A stretch of DNA of 64,000 bases from JAJRRS01 sp965230275. GTDB lineage: Bacteria; Planctomycetota; Phycisphaerae; Phycisphaerales; Phycisphaeraceae. The stretch covers positions 1 to 64,000 of the forward strand of contig CBDDKO010000001.1 in the NCBI GenBank assembly GCA_965230275.1, read 5' to 3'. The position numbers were made by a program, and so were the translations under genes. Below, in pieces: positions 24,249 to 33,088 of this stretch. The notes under the pieces were generated by a model. The model had not been told where the DNA came from, did not search any database, and saw only the letters and a list, made by a program, of their open reading frames with translations. Positions within the stretch are counted from its first letter, which is position 1. Every line of letters begins with the position of its first letter.

Positions 24249-26156
24249 TTAGCGGATGACGATGGCGTTGGGCATAAGTGTGAGGACGGGCTCGTCCTGC
24301 AGCAGCAGCAAACCCTGCATGGCGGCGCTGACGGCGGACCAGGCGCGCGGGCCGAGGATACGTTTGGCGGTGATCAGCACGTCGGGCATCTCGGCGGATT
24401 GGACGGCCGGGGCCTGGGCGCCGAACATGTCGTTAAGGAAAGTATGCAGCGACATGGCTGGGGGCAGGTTGATCACGTCGTACGCCCCTTCTTCAAGACC
24501 GAGTTCTTCGGCCAGGTCTGTCATCGCCAGTTCGGCCCCGCCTAGTTTGTCGGCCATGCCGTTCTCGACGGCCTGACGGCCTGTGAACAGACGCCCTTCG
24601 GCGACGGCATTTGCGTCGGCGAGCCTCGAGCCACGGCCGATGGTGACGCGGTTGATGAACTGGTCATAGACATTCTGCATGGACTGGCGGATGGTGGTGC
24701 GCTGCTCGTCGGTGAAGGGTTCGACGCTGTTGAAGATGTCGCTGAGCGGGCCGCGGCTGCGGCGGTGGATGCTGATGCCGGCCCAGTCGTAGAGCCCGCC
24801 GATGACGATCTTGCCGCCGACGACGCCGATGGAGCCGACGATGGAGCTTGGGCCTAGGTAGACCTCGTCGCCGGCGCAGGCGATGTAGTACCCGCCGCTG
24901 GCGGCCATGCCCCCGACGGAGACGTAGACGGGCTTGGTTTCGCCGAGGTCGCGGACGGCCTGCCAGATGATTTCACTGGCGAGCGCCGAGCCGCCGGGTG
25001 AGTCAATGCGGAGGACGACGCCCTTGATGTTTTCGTCATCGCGTGCGTGGCCGAGGGCTTCGACCATGGTGCTGCTGCCGATGGATTCGGAGGCGAACAT
25101 GCCTCCACCGTGGGAGGATTCGCCGGAGTGGATCGGGCCTTTGCCGTGGACGACGGCGATGGTCGGTCGCGAAGTGCGTGTGTTGGATTCCTTGAACAGC
25201 AGGCTGAAGAGCATCATGGGGTTGTTGATCTGCACCTCCCCACCGCCGAAGCCCATGTTGGTGTCCCAGATGAAGCTGTCGCCGAACTCGACCTCGGTGA
25301 CGTCGATCAGGTCGCGGTCGGTCAGGCGGTCCACGACGCGTCGGCGCAGCAGGTCGGTGTCGGTCATGGTCCAACTGTCGGCGAGGAGCTTCTCGACCTG
25401 TGCTTTGGTGATGGAACGGTTGTCGGCGATGCGGGTGATGATCTGGCTGTAGATATCGTCGAGCAGCGCGTCGAAGTTCTGGCTCCAGGCTTCGCTGGGC
25501 CCGGTGCGCATCATGGATTCAGAAGCGCCTTTGTACTTGCCGATCTGGACGAGGTCAGCCTTGGCGCCGATCTTTTCGAGTGTGCCGGCGAGGTACATCT
25601 CTTCGACGGCGATGCCGGTCATGCGGACTTCGCCTTTGTGCTGGAGCAGGACGAGGTCGGCGCTGCTAGCGAGGACGTAGTCCATCATGTTGTAGGCTTC
25701 GGCGTAGGTCATCACGAGCTTGCCGGCGTCGCGGGCTGCCTGGATCTTGTCGGAGATGGCGAGCACCTGGGTGAGCGAGAGCATCGGCTGGTCCATGTAG
25801 ATGACCACGCCGAGGTACTCATCGTTCTGTGCGACGTGGTCCAGCTGGCCGAGCACATCGGAAAGCGACGGGCCGGCTTCTTCGTCGGTGATCCAGGCGT
25901 AAGGGACGGGGCCGTCGCGCAGCGATTCGGAGAGGTCCAGCCAGCCGACCACGGGCGTAGGCTTGAATACATCGGCCAGTTCATCGGCCAGTTCGTCGGC
26001 CGAATCTTCCGTCTGCTCCTCTGCCGTGTCAGCGATGGCCTCTGCATCAGCGGTATGCTCGACGGCGTCTTGTGCTGAGACGATCGGGCTCAGCGAGAAG
26101 CTGAAAAGAAGGGTCAGTGCCAGGGCGAGGATCATGATGGGTTGTTTGCTTGGCAT
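24249..26156 (-). CDS. sppA: Signal peptide peptidase SppA, 67K type
   Basis: A 635-residue membrane-bound serine protease that degrades cleaved signal peptides. An N-terminal hydrophobic segment (IMILALALTLLFSFSLSPIV) anchors or targets it. There are two tandem ClpP-like S49 domains: the first carries the general-base Lys209 in GKYKGASESM, the second the nucleophile Ser390 in RIDSPGGSALASE, the same split Lys/Ser dyad as E. coli SppA. An acidic low-complexity stretch lies at about 35-65. The start MPSKQP has GGGAG upstream. It is followed by ispD after 21 bases, and a PEP-CTERM protein gene diverges upstream. Confidence 0.93.
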   Translation of the reverse strand: MPSKQPIMILALALTLLFSFSLSPIVSAQDAVEHTADAEAIADTAEEQTEDSADELADELADVFKPTPVVGWLDLSESLRDGPVPYAWITDEEAGPSLSDVLGQLDHVAQNDEYLGVVIYMDQPMLSLTQVLAISDKIQAARDAGKLVMTYAEAYNMMDYVLASSADLVLLQHKGEVRMTGIAVEEMYLAGTLEKIGAKADLVQIGKYKGASESMMRTGPSEAWSQNFDALLDDIYSQIITRIADNRSITKAQVEKLLADSWTMTDTDLLRRRVVDRLTDRDLIDVTEVEFGDSFIWDTNMGFGGGEVQINNPMMLFSLLFKESNTRTSRPTIAVVHGKGPIHSGESSHGGGMFASESIGSSTMVEALGHARDDENIKGVVLRIDSPGGSALASEIIWQAVRDLGETKPVYVSVGGMAASGGYYIACAGDEVYLGPSSIVGSIGVVGGKIVIGGLYDWAGISIHRRSRGPLSDIFNSVEPFTDEQRTTIRQSMQNVYDQFINRVTIGRGSRLADANAVAEGRLFTGRQAVENGMADKLGGAELAMTDLAEELGLEEGAYDVINLPPAMSLHTFLNDMFGAQAPAVQSAEMPDVLITAKRILGPRAWSAVSAAMQGLLLLQDEPVLTLMPNAIVIR

Positions 26157-26406
26157 GATGGGCTCCCGGGGAGGTAAAAGCTGATGCGGCGGTGCGGTCA
26201 TGGATGATACGGTTCTAGGCTTGATACAGGATACGCGCTTGGGATGTTTCTGTCCTGATGATCTCCCGCAATGATTTCACGATGCTGGGGCGGAAGGACG
26301 GTATGAGTTCCTGATGCGTCTGGCTCCCGCATGACAGCCGGTTTGCCCCCCTTCCAAGAGCTCATCGGGCTCGGTCAAATGCCCCGTTTTTATAGCAGTG
26401 ATACGG

Positions 26407-26422
26407 CGATAAGGCCTTATCG
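26407..26422. promoter_or_regulatory. Perfect 16-bp palindrome CGATAAGGCCTTATCG
   Basis: A self-complementary 16-mer at 26407-26422, about 65 bases upstream of the -35 element of the PEP-CTERM promoter and 250 bases upstream of sppA. Perfect dyad symmetry without a T-run fits a dimeric-regulator operator better than a terminator. Confidence 0.45.
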
Positions 26423-26484
26423 GACGTAAAAATAGGTGATCTTGGTGCAAATTGATGTTTTTTTAAAGCACCGGTGTGTAGCCC

Positions 26485-26514
26485 TTGGACAACACGTGGT
26501 ATTATCGGTATAAT
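26485..26514 (+). promoter_or_regulatory. Sigma-70-type promoter of the PEP-CTERM gene
   Basis: TTGGAC (26485-26490) and a consensus TATAAT (26509-26514) are separated by 18 bases. Transcription would begin near 26521, giving a leader of about 235 bases before the ATG at 26757, far longer than needed for the AAGGAAAG ribosome-binding site. Confidence 0.7.
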
Positions 26515-26756
26515 GCGAGCCAGTTGAGATGCGAATTCGTTCGGCTTGTAAGTTATTAAAATGACCGGGCTAAAGGCAATTCGTCGGCAAAGCACCCTTT
26601 GCACACCAAAATCTGCAGACTCGGCACGTGAGTTGTTTAACCACTCCCATCGTGTCGTCGCCAAACGGCAACGTTATGGTGACGTAAGAGAATCAGGTGG
26701 CCCAGAGCCGGGCAATAACGTGAAGAGCCCGGCCTCAGTGAAAGAAGGAAAGCATC

Positions 26757-27428
26757 ATGAAGTCAATCATCACCACCCTCGCAGTCGGCACCGCCCTGAC
26801 GTTTGCGGGCCAGGCCTCGGCCATGTCGCTCTCCGGCGACGTGAACATGGTCTTCGCTCCTGCTTCCGTTCAGGAAGGTGACCGCACCAACAACCGCAAA
26901 GCACTGCTGTTCGTTGAGCAGACCAACACCGTGCTCGCCAGCGACCTGGACGTTGAAGCGTTTATCCCTGGTGTGAATGACGGCTCCAGCGCCGCCCTCG
27001 GCCGTACCCTGGCTGAAGGCCGTACCGTCACCAGCTACTTCCTGCATGCCGACGTGGCTGAAGGTGCCAACACGCCCAAGCTCATGGAAGGCAGCATCAC
27101 CTTCAACGACAAGATCCTCGGCGTGATCTTCGGCGACTTCTCCGCCAGCGACGCCCTGGTTGGTGCCCCCGGCACCGCCTACGAGACCGCTTCGGGCCAC
27201 GGCCTGGACCTGGTCGATCCGAACGGCGACATGTTCCGCATCAGCAACAACCGGATGCGTCTGGACTTCAGCTTCAACGTCAGCGGCATCACGGACCAGA
27301 TCCGTATCATCACCGCCGGCGTCGCGGCTCCTCAGGAAACCGAGAACCCGATCCCCGAGCCGATCACCCCGACGCTTCTGGCCATGGGCCTGGGCGGCCT
27401 GGCGCTGCGTCGCCGGCACACCGCCTGA
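26757..27428 (+). CDS. PEP-CTERM sorting-domain secreted protein
   Basis: A 223-residue protein with a signal peptide (residues 1-22, ending ASAM) and a C-terminal exosortase sorting signal: IPEP at about 199-202, a hydrophobic helix TLLAMGLGGLAL and the basic end RRRHTA. PEP-CTERM proteins are exported by Sec and then processed by an exosortase; no exosortase gene is in this window. The middle is Asp/Gly/Ala-rich and contains no catalytic motif I recognise. It has its own promoter, a long leader and a strong terminator, so it is monocistronic and probably well expressed. Confidence 0.85.
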   Translation: MKSIITTLAVGTALTFAGQASAMSLSGDVNMVFAPASVQEGDRTNNRKALLFVEQTNTVLASDLDVEAFIPGVNDGSSAALGRTLAEGRTVTSYFLHADVAEGANTPKLMEGSITFNDKILGVIFGDFSASDALVGAPGTAYETASGHGLDLVDPNGDMFRISNNRMRLDFSFNVSGITDQIRIITAGVAAPQETENPIPEPITPTLLAMGLGGLALRRRHTA

Positions 27429-27460
27429 TCGACTCGCCCCAATGTCCTTCGACTTCACTG

Positions 27461-27495
27461 ACGACCCACGGATTCGCTCCGTGGGTCGTTTTTTT
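27461..27495 (+). terminator. Rho-independent terminator of the PEP-CTERM gene
   Basis: ACGACCCACGG (27461-27471) pairs with CCGTGGGTCGT (27479-27489) around a 7-base loop, followed by seven Ts. This is a textbook intrinsic terminator. Confidence 0.93.
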
Positions 27496-27577
27496 GTGAC
27501 TTACCTTGACCTGTGAAGCAGACAGCAAACGCTGATGCTTCAGGGCACGCGATTCGATGGGCTGTAAATGTGTCGGA

Positions 27578-28504
27578 TTAAACCGGCGAGGGGACCGTCT
27601 CCAGGAGCCGCTGCATGATGCGCGAAGCGGTGACGGCATCGGCGTCGTGTGCGTAGCTCTTGGGGATCACGCGGTGGGCGAAGACGGGGACGACGTTTCT
27701 TGTGATGTCTTCGGGGATAACGTAGTCACGGCCGTTGAGCATGGCGGTGGCTTTGGCTGCGTGCATCAACGCCAGGGCACCACGGGTGGAGACGCCGGTC
27801 TGTAGCTGCTCATCGCGCCGGGTGGCACCGGCGATCTGGACGACGTAATCGACCAGCGACTGATCCATCTTCAGGGCCTGGACCTGGCTCTGCAGGCGGA
27901 CAAGCTCTTCGGCGGTGAGGACCGGGCGGAGTTCACCGAGCGCGTTGCGTGAGGGGTCGAGCGTCAGGATCCGGGATTCGTCCTCGGGGCTGGGGTAGCC
28001 GAGGCTGATCCGCATGAGGAAGCGGTCGAGCTGGCTCTCCGGCAGGAAGTAGGTGCCCTCGAACTCGAAGGGGTTCTGCGTGGCGATGACGATGAACGGC
28101 TGGAGCAGCTTGCGTGTGTGGCCGTCGATCGAAACCTGCGCCTCGTTCATGGCTTCGAGCAGGGCCGACTGGGTCCGGGGCGTGGTGCGATTGATCTCGT
28201 CGGCGAGGAGGATGTTGGCGAAGACGGGGCCGGGCTTGAAGATGAACTCGCTTTTCTGCTGGTCCCAGACGGTGACGCCAAGGACGTCGGAGGGGAGCAT
28301 GTCGGGCGTGAGTTGCAGACGGGCCATCGAGCAGTCCAGGCTGCGCGCCAGCGAGGAGGCGAGCATGGTCTTGCCGACGCCGGGCACGTCCTCGATGAGC
28401 ATGTGGCCGCCGGCCAGCAGGCAGACGATCAGCTTGTCGATGGCCTGCTGGTTGCCGAGGTAGCACTTCTGGATGTTGGCGCGGAGGCCGTCTAAAGCCT
28501 GCAT
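27578..28504 (-). CDS. MoxR-family AAA+ ATPase
   Basis: A 308-residue AAA+ ATPase. Walker A is GVPGVGKTML at about residues 45-54, Walker B is LLADEINRTTP at about 110-120, and sensor residues lie in ATQNPFEFEGTYFLPESQLDRFLMR. The C-terminal lid has TGVSTRGALALMHAAKA. MoxR proteins act as chaperones that mature enzyme complexes together with DUF58 or von Willebrand A domain partners, usually encoded immediately downstream. No such partner is adjacent here. The start MQALDGLR is chosen because the longer frame reads through a non-conserved segment. Confidence 0.9.
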   Translation of the reverse strand: MQALDGLRANIQKCYLGNQQAIDKLIVCLLAGGHMLIEDVPGVGKTMLASSLARSLDCSMARLQLTPDMLPSDVLGVTVWDQQKSEFIFKPGPVFANILLADEINRTTPRTQSALLEAMNEAQVSIDGHTRKLLQPFIVIATQNPFEFEGTYFLPESQLDRFLMRISLGYPSPEDESRILTLDPSRNALGELRPVLTAEELVRLQSQVQALKMDQSLVDYVVQIAGATRRDEQLQTGVSTRGALALMHAAKATAMLNGRDYVIPEDITRNVVPVFAHRVIPKSYAHDADAVTASRIMQRLLETVPSPV

Positions 28505-28752
28505 ATCGAATCCTGTCGAACCCGGTTTGGTGTATGCGAGTATAACAGTCAGCGGACCCTGTTGCCTGCGTCCGTTGCCTGAGTCATTATCGGGCAAGGG
28601 ACGGAAAATCCGGCCGGGCCGCGACTTTTCGCCTGCGTGGACCGCATCAACCGATATTTGATCTTGCGCGCATGCTGTGCGCGAGGTTGTCGTGCAGACG
28701 CCGACGAGGCGCGTATGATGGCTAGAGACTAGGCCGCTTGCAGGAATCCGTT

Positions 28753-29631
28753 TTGAACTTCGACCGCCTAACCGAACTCGCCGAACGCGTGCAGGGCCCC
28801 TTCAAGGACGCCCCGTGGGAGGTTGCTGTCGAGTTGGCGGTGATCTGGATCGTCGTGCTGATCGTGTACCGATTCCTGCGCGGGACACGTGGAGCCCGTG
28901 TGATTAAGGGCGTGGCGTTGATCCTGGTGGTCGGGGTGTTCTCGATCCAGGTGTTCGGCCGGGAGGGCGCATTCGAACGGCTGAACCTGCTGTACGCCAA
29001 GGCCCTGCCGATCGTGTCGATTACCCTGATCATCGTGTTCCAGCCGGAGCTGCGCCGGGCGCTGGTCCGGCTGGGCGAGGCACGGTTGTTCCGCCAGAGC
29101 GGGCTGCGCCGCGCCCGGGTGATCGAAGAACTGGTCGCTGCGATCGGCTACCTATCCAAGAACAAGATCGGCGCGCTGATCGCAATCGAACGGCGTGTCG
29201 GCCTGCGCGGGATCGTGGAATTGGGCACACGCCTGGACGCCGAGGTGACCAAGCAGCTGCTTGACACGATCTTCTGGCCGGGCTCGGCGCTACACGACAT
29301 GGGTGTCGTGATCCGCGGCGACCGGATCATCGCGGCGGGCGTGCAGTTCCCCCTGGCGGACGGCGAAAGCCTGCCGCAAGAGCTGGGTTCACGCCACCGG
29401 GCGGCGATCGGCCTGAGCCAGGAAGCGGACGCGCTGGTGCTGATCGTCAGTGAGGAAACGGGCACGATCAGTGTCGCCGAGCGCGGCGAACTGAAACGGG
29501 ACCTGAGCGCCGATGACCTGAGGCCGATCCTGAGCAAGGGCTTCGGGACCGTGACGATGACGCCCAAGGATGCGGCGGCGGCAACCGTGACCAGTGACGA
29601 CGAAGAGATCACTGGTGAGTTCGGTAAATAG
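28753..29631 (+). CDS. cdaA: Diadenylate cyclase CdaA (DAC domain), altered DGA motif
   Basis: A 292-residue membrane protein. Hydrophobic segments at about 20-40, 48-62 and 78-92 precede a DisA_N/DAC domain at about 110-270. The alignable core reads LHDMGVVIRGDRIIAAG and LGSRHRAAIGLS, followed by IVSEETGTISVAE. CdaA joins two ATP into cyclic di-AMP, which controls potassium and osmotic balance. The RHR motif is intact, but DGA is replaced by DMG: the metal-binding Asp remains while Gly becomes Met. TTG at 28753 has AGGA 7 bases upstream; TTG at 28738 is an alternative. A TATGAT at 28714-28719 could be the -10 box. cdaR follows after 14 bases. Confidence 0.88.
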   Translation: MNFDRLTELAERVQGPFKDAPWEVAVELAVIWIVVLIVYRFLRGTRGARVIKGVALILVVGVFSIQVFGREGAFERLNLLYAKALPIVSITLIIVFQPELRRALVRLGEARLFRQSGLRRARVIEELVAAIGYLSKNKIGALIAIERRVGLRGIVELGTRLDAEVTKQLLDTIFWPGSALHDMGVVIRGDRIIAAGVQFPLADGESLPQELGSRHRAAIGLSQEADALVLIVSEETGTISVAERGELKRDLSADDLRPILSKGFGTVTMTPKDAAAATVTSDDEEITGEFGK

Positions 29632-29645
29632 ATAGACACTAGACC

Positions 29646-30692
29646 ATGAAACAGAGCAAGCTCTTGGAAATGCTGGAGACGGTCCTGGTGGTGACGGTGA
29701 TCACCGCCCTGATCTGGCTCTACGCCGAGGGCGAGACGATCCAGACCCAGTCCAAGAAGATCAAGGTCCGGCTGGTGCCGCCAACGGCGGGTCTGGTGGT
29801 TTCCATCCCGGGGCAGCCGGCGACGGAGACAGGCATCGCCTCGGTGACCGTGACCGCGTCGCTTCAGGCGTCCAGGGGTGATTGGCCGAGGATCAACGAC
29901 TGGCTGCGAGAGAACGAGGTCGATATCGAGGTCCGCACGCCGACCGCTTCAACTGAAGAGCAGACGATCGACGTACGGCAGGAGCTGAACGAATCCCCAC
30001 TGGCCGACATCAACGCCTTCGTCAAGGAGGTGGATCAGCCCAACCTGTCGGCACGCATCCAGCAACTGCGGCAGGTGCAGATGGGGGTGCTAGCTGAGAT
30101 AGGCACGCTCGAGCTTTCCGATGAAGAACCCACGTTCAATCCGAGCCGGGTGGTTGTCTCGATGCCCGCTGAGCTGGCCGAGCAGGTACGTGAGCAGAAC
30201 CTCAAGCTCACCGGCCGGCTGGACCTGCTCGATGAGAGCACGCTGGTCGAAGACACCCAAGAGGTAGCGAATGTGCAGTTGGACCTGCCGACTGAATTGC
30301 AAGACCTACCTTTCGTTCGTCCCGAACAAGACCGGATCGACGTGACGTTCGTGGTCCGCAAGCTCACGGAAGAACTCGTGCTGCCGCGCGTCCAGGTCAG
30401 GCTGCTGCTGTCAGACGAGATCACCGGGAAGTACGACATCAAGATCGACCCGGAGAGCCAGCGGATCATCAGCGTGTCACTGAGCGGCCCGGCCGAGACG
30501 ATCCGCCGGATCCAAGAAGACCAGGGGCTGGTACGTGCTTCGATCCGGATCAAGCTGGGGGACCTGACCAGCCAGGACAACCACGCGGCGCAGCTGCTGA
30601 TCGACGCGCCGGACGGCGTGGAAGCCACAGCCACCGAGTCGGACCTGACGACGATTACCTACAAAGCGATCGAGCTGACCCCACAACCCTGA
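29646..30692 (+). CDS. cdaR: YbbR/CdaR-like regulator of diadenylate cyclase
   Basis: A 348-residue protein with one N-terminal transmembrane helix (LETVLVVTVITALIWLYA, about 10-27) and an extracytoplasmic part made of about three YbbR-type beta domains (motifs such as KIKVRLVPP, VSMPAELAEQV and QRIISVSLSGPAETIRRIQ). CdaR binds CdaA in the membrane and modulates c-di-AMP synthesis in Firmicutes. The gene order cdaA-cdaR with a 14-base gap is the usual one. The glmM gene that often follows is missing here. Confidence 0.82.
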   Translation: MKQSKLLEMLETVLVVTVITALIWLYAEGETIQTQSKKIKVRLVPPTAGLVVSIPGQPATETGIASVTVTASLQASRGDWPRINDWLRENEVDIEVRTPTASTEEQTIDVRQELNESPLADINAFVKEVDQPNLSARIQQLRQVQMGVLAEIGTLELSDEEPTFNPSRVVVSMPAELAEQVREQNLKLTGRLDLLDESTLVEDTQEVANVQLDLPTELQDLPFVRPEQDRIDVTFVVRKLTEELVLPRVQVRLLLSDEITGKYDIKIDPESQRIISVSLSGPAETIRRIQEDQGLVRASIRIKLGDLTSQDNHAAQLLIDAPDGVEATATESDLTTITYKAIELTPQP

Positions 30693-30893
30693 CGGGTCGG
30701 CGAGTATCACCCGTAACATGAAACGATAACCAGCGAGCCTCGCCCGCGTTGAGGACGGGTTAGAGCATTGTGATGGTGACGTTCAAAAACAACTCGCAAC
30801 GGGCAGGGACTTGCATAACCTCTCACAAAGTGTTTGCAAAACCAATTGCGTGATTACCCACCCTAGTGCACTTTGCGTGACTTCTTCCCGTCT

Positions 30894-30961
30894 TTCCCGC
30901 GCAGGCGGGAATCCAGTCTTCTTAGAAAACCAAAGGCGTGGATCCCCGCCCGCGCGGGGAT
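30894..30961. repeat. REP-like double hairpin
   Basis: TTCCCGC (30894-30900) pairs with GCGGGAA (30905-30911), and ATCCCCGC (30942-30949) pairs with GCGGGGAT (30954-30961); both loops are four bases. The halves with their ATCCAGT and GGATCC flanks match the widespread GGCGGGAATCC/GGATCCCCGCC intergenic palindromes of many proteobacteria and other phyla (from memory). Confidence 0.75.
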
Positions 30962-31082
30962 GACAGACAGGGCAGGTAACTAACCACGTAGAACGCCAAA
31001 AGCGTGACAACCTTCCCTCGAATGTGGATAGCGCACAGCTAACTAGGTGATCAGAAACCAAGAGACACTCCCGCCATATTAT

Positions 31083-31103
31083 TGTATTTATACTAAATAT
31101 TAT
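31083..31103 (+). repeat. 21-bp AT-rich element, copy 1
   Basis: One of three exact copies of a 21-base sequence with the palindromic core TATTTATACTAAATA, preceded by TG and followed by TTAT. This copy is 57-77 bases upstream of the proA start on the same strand, a position where an activator site or UP-like element would lie. Copies 2 and 3 are at 39740-39760 (minus) and 54080-54100 (plus). Confidence 0.85.
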
Positions 31104-31159
31104 TAATTTTAGCCTGCCCGGTAAAAACAGACGTGTGTGGTTGCTACAATACCCGCACT

Positions 31160-32446
31160 ATGACGACGACCACCCCCACCGATTCCGCTGATGTTTCCAC
31201 GCTCTGTCATGGCCTCGCCGACCAGGCGCTCCGCGCGGGGCGCAGCTTGTGTTCCGTGCCGGGCAAGGTGCGTGACGAGGCGCTGCGGAAGATCGCGGAT
31301 CAGCTGCTGGGCTCAGCCGAGAAGCTCAAGCAGGCCAACGCGCTCGACCTGGAAGCGGGCGAAGCGAACGGCCTGAGCGGCGCGATGCTGGACCGGTTGA
31401 AGGTCGATGACGCTCGGATCGGCAAGATGGCCGACGCGGTGCGTCAGGTGGCCGATCAGACCGACCCGGTGGGCAAGGTGCAGGAAGGGCGCGTGCTGCC
31501 GAATGGGCTGAAGCTCCAGAAGGTGCGTGTGCCGATCGGGGTGGTGCTGATTATTTTTGAGTCCCGGCCGAACGTGACCAGCGACGCGGCGGCGCTGTGC
31601 CTAAAGAGCGGCAACGCGGCGATCCTGCGTGGTGGGAAGGAAGCGGTGCACTCTAACCGGGCGATCGCCGAGTGTGTGCAGGCGGGCTTGAAGGAAGCGG
31701 GGATCGACGAGCACGCTGTGCAGCTTGTGCCGACGACGGACCGGGCGGCGGTCGGGGAATTACTCAAGATGGTGGGCAAGATCGACATCTGCATCCCGCG
31801 CGGCGGGACGAGCCTCATCAAGGCGGTGGTCGAGCAGTCGCACATCCCGGTGATCAAGCACTACGCGGGTAACTGCCACGTGTATGTCGACAGCGACTGC
31901 GATCACCAGATGGCGGTCGAGATCTGCATCAACGCCAAGACGCAGCGGACCGGCGTATGCAATGCGGCTGAGACGATCCTGATCCATCGGGACGCGGCTG
32001 GTCAAGGTCTGTTGAAGACGATCGGCCAAGCTTTGATCGACGCCGGCACGGAGGTGCGTGGCTGTGATAAGACCTGTGCCATCCTGCCCGAAACTAAGCC
32101 GGCGGGCGAAGACGACTGGCACGAAGAGTACCTCGACATGATCGTGGCGATGCGTGTTGTGGACTCACTGGACCAGGCGATCGAGCACATCAATACCTAC
32201 GGCTCGCAGCATACCGACGCGATCGTGACCAGCCGGGTGGATACCGCCGAGGCGTTCGTCCAGCGGGTCGATACGGCTAATGCGTTCGTCAACTGCTCGA
32301 CTCGCTTCAGCGACGGCGGGGAGTACGGGCTGGGCGCCGAGATCGGGATCAGTACGGACAAGCTCCATGCACGCGGCCCCATGGGCGCAGACGACCTGAC
32401 AACCTACAAGTGGATCGCCTACGGCAACGGCCAGACGCGACACTGA
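31160..32446 (+). CDS. proA: Gamma-glutamyl phosphate reductase
   Basis: A 428-residue ProA, which reduces gamma-glutamyl phosphate to glutamate semialdehyde in proline synthesis. Motifs read directly: VPIGVVLIIFESRPNVT, LKSGNAAILRGGKEA, IPRGGTSLI, the catalytic cysteine in KTQRTGVCNAAETI and the C-terminal TRFSDGGEYGLGAEIGIST. Length is normal. No proB is adjacent. There is no ribosome-binding site; TACAAT at 31145-31150 ends 9 bases before the ATG, which suggests a leaderless transcript. Confidence 0.95.
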   Translation: MTTTTPTDSADVSTLCHGLADQALRAGRSLCSVPGKVRDEALRKIADQLLGSAEKLKQANALDLEAGEANGLSGAMLDRLKVDDARIGKMADAVRQVADQTDPVGKVQEGRVLPNGLKLQKVRVPIGVVLIIFESRPNVTSDAAALCLKSGNAAILRGGKEAVHSNRAIAECVQAGLKEAGIDEHAVQLVPTTDRAAVGELLKMVGKIDICIPRGGTSLIKAVVEQSHIPVIKHYAGNCHVYVDSDCDHQMAVEICINAKTQRTGVCNAAETILIHRDAAGQGLLKTIGQALIDAGTEVRGCDKTCAILPETKPAGEDDWHEEYLDMIVAMRVVDSLDQAIEHINTYGSQHTDAIVTSRVDTAEAFVQRVDTANAFVNCSTRFSDGGEYGLGAEIGISTDKLHARGPMGADDLTTYKWIAYGNGQTRH

Positions 32447-32473
32447 ACACTCCACCTTTTCCGGAATACAGAC

Positions 32474-33067
32474 ATGGACACCATCGAACGCTTCGCTCAT
32501 CAGACCTACACCGTCCGCAAGAAACTCTTCAACTTCCTGCACACGGGCTTCCACATCTTCGGCCCGGACGACCAGCTGGCGATGTATTGCAGGATGAAGG
32601 GCTTCAAGCTCAAGGAAGACATCCGGCTATACACGGACGAATCCATGAGCACCGAGGTACTCACCATCGGGACGGAAAGCATCATCGACTTCTCCGCGGC
32701 CTACACCGTGCGTGACGCGATCACCGGCGAGGCGGTCGGGGCGCTGCGGCGCAAGGGGATGAAGTCGCTGCTGCGTGATGAGTGGGAAGTCTTCAACGCC
32801 GACGGCAGCCAGTTGGGTAAGATCATCGAGGATTCGACGCTCAAGGCCCTGGCGCGGCGGTTCATCGACCTGCTGGCGCTGTTCATGCCGCAGAAGTACC
32901 ACGTCGAATGCGGGGATCAGACGATCTGCACGATGCAGCAGAACTTCAACCCGTTCCTGATGAAGCTCGTGGTGGACTTCACGCCGGACACGCAGAACAA
33001 GCTGGACCCGAGGCTCGGGCTGGCGGCGGCGGTGCTGCTGTGCGCGATCGAAGGCAAACAACGCTGA
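32474..33067 (+). CDS. LURP-one/tubby-like fold protein
   Basis: A 197-residue cytoplasmic protein without signal or membrane segments. Its pattern of beta hairpins around one helix reads like the LURP-one-related/phospholipid-scramblase-like family: YTVRKKLFNFLHTGFHIFGPDDQLAMYCRMKGFKLKEDIRLY, then IDFSAAYTVRDAITGEAVGALRRKGMKSLLRDEWEVFNADGSQLGKI. The biochemical role of bacterial members is not established. It lies 27 bases after proA and 21 bases before the HAD gene on the same strand. Confidence 0.7.
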   Translation: MDTIERFAHQTYTVRKKLFNFLHTGFHIFGPDDQLAMYCRMKGFKLKEDIRLYTDESMSTEVLTIGTESIIDFSAAYTVRDAITGEAVGALRRKGMKSLLRDEWEVFNADGSQLGKIIEDSTLKALARRFIDLLALFMPQKYHVECGDQTICTMQQNFNPFLMKLVVDFTPDTQNKLDPRLGLAAAVLLCAIEGKQR

Positions 33068-33088
33068 CCCCTTAGACTGATTCCCCAC

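Larger units (their letters stand above)
26157..26756. other. 600-bp intergenic region between divergent sppA and PEP-CTERM genes
   Basis: No credible gene is seen. The region contains a perfect 16-bp palindrome, a promoter-like pair at 26485-26514 and a leader of about 235 bases before the PEP-CTERM gene. The left third, nearest sppA, shows nothing I can interpret. Confidence 0.7.
30693..31159. other. 467-bp intergenic region with repeats upstream of proA
   Basis: No gene is credible. It holds a GC-rich block near 30737-30770 (CGCCCGCGTTGAGGACGGG), a REP-like pair of hairpins at 30894-30961, the AT-rich 21-bp element at 31083-31103 and a TACAAT box at 31145-31150 just before proA. Confidence 0.7.

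Noticed and set aside
26362..26664. Possible 100-aa minus-strand gene between sppA and the PEP-CTERM gene
   Set aside because: It overlaps the promoter and leader of the PEP-CTERM gene on the opposite strand, has no ribosome-binding site and no recognisable composition.
26521..26756. Cyclic-di-GMP (GEMM-type) or other known riboswitch in the long leader
   Set aside because: GGCAAAG-like words are present, but the paired arms and conserved core of GEMM could not be traced. Left as an unassigned leader.
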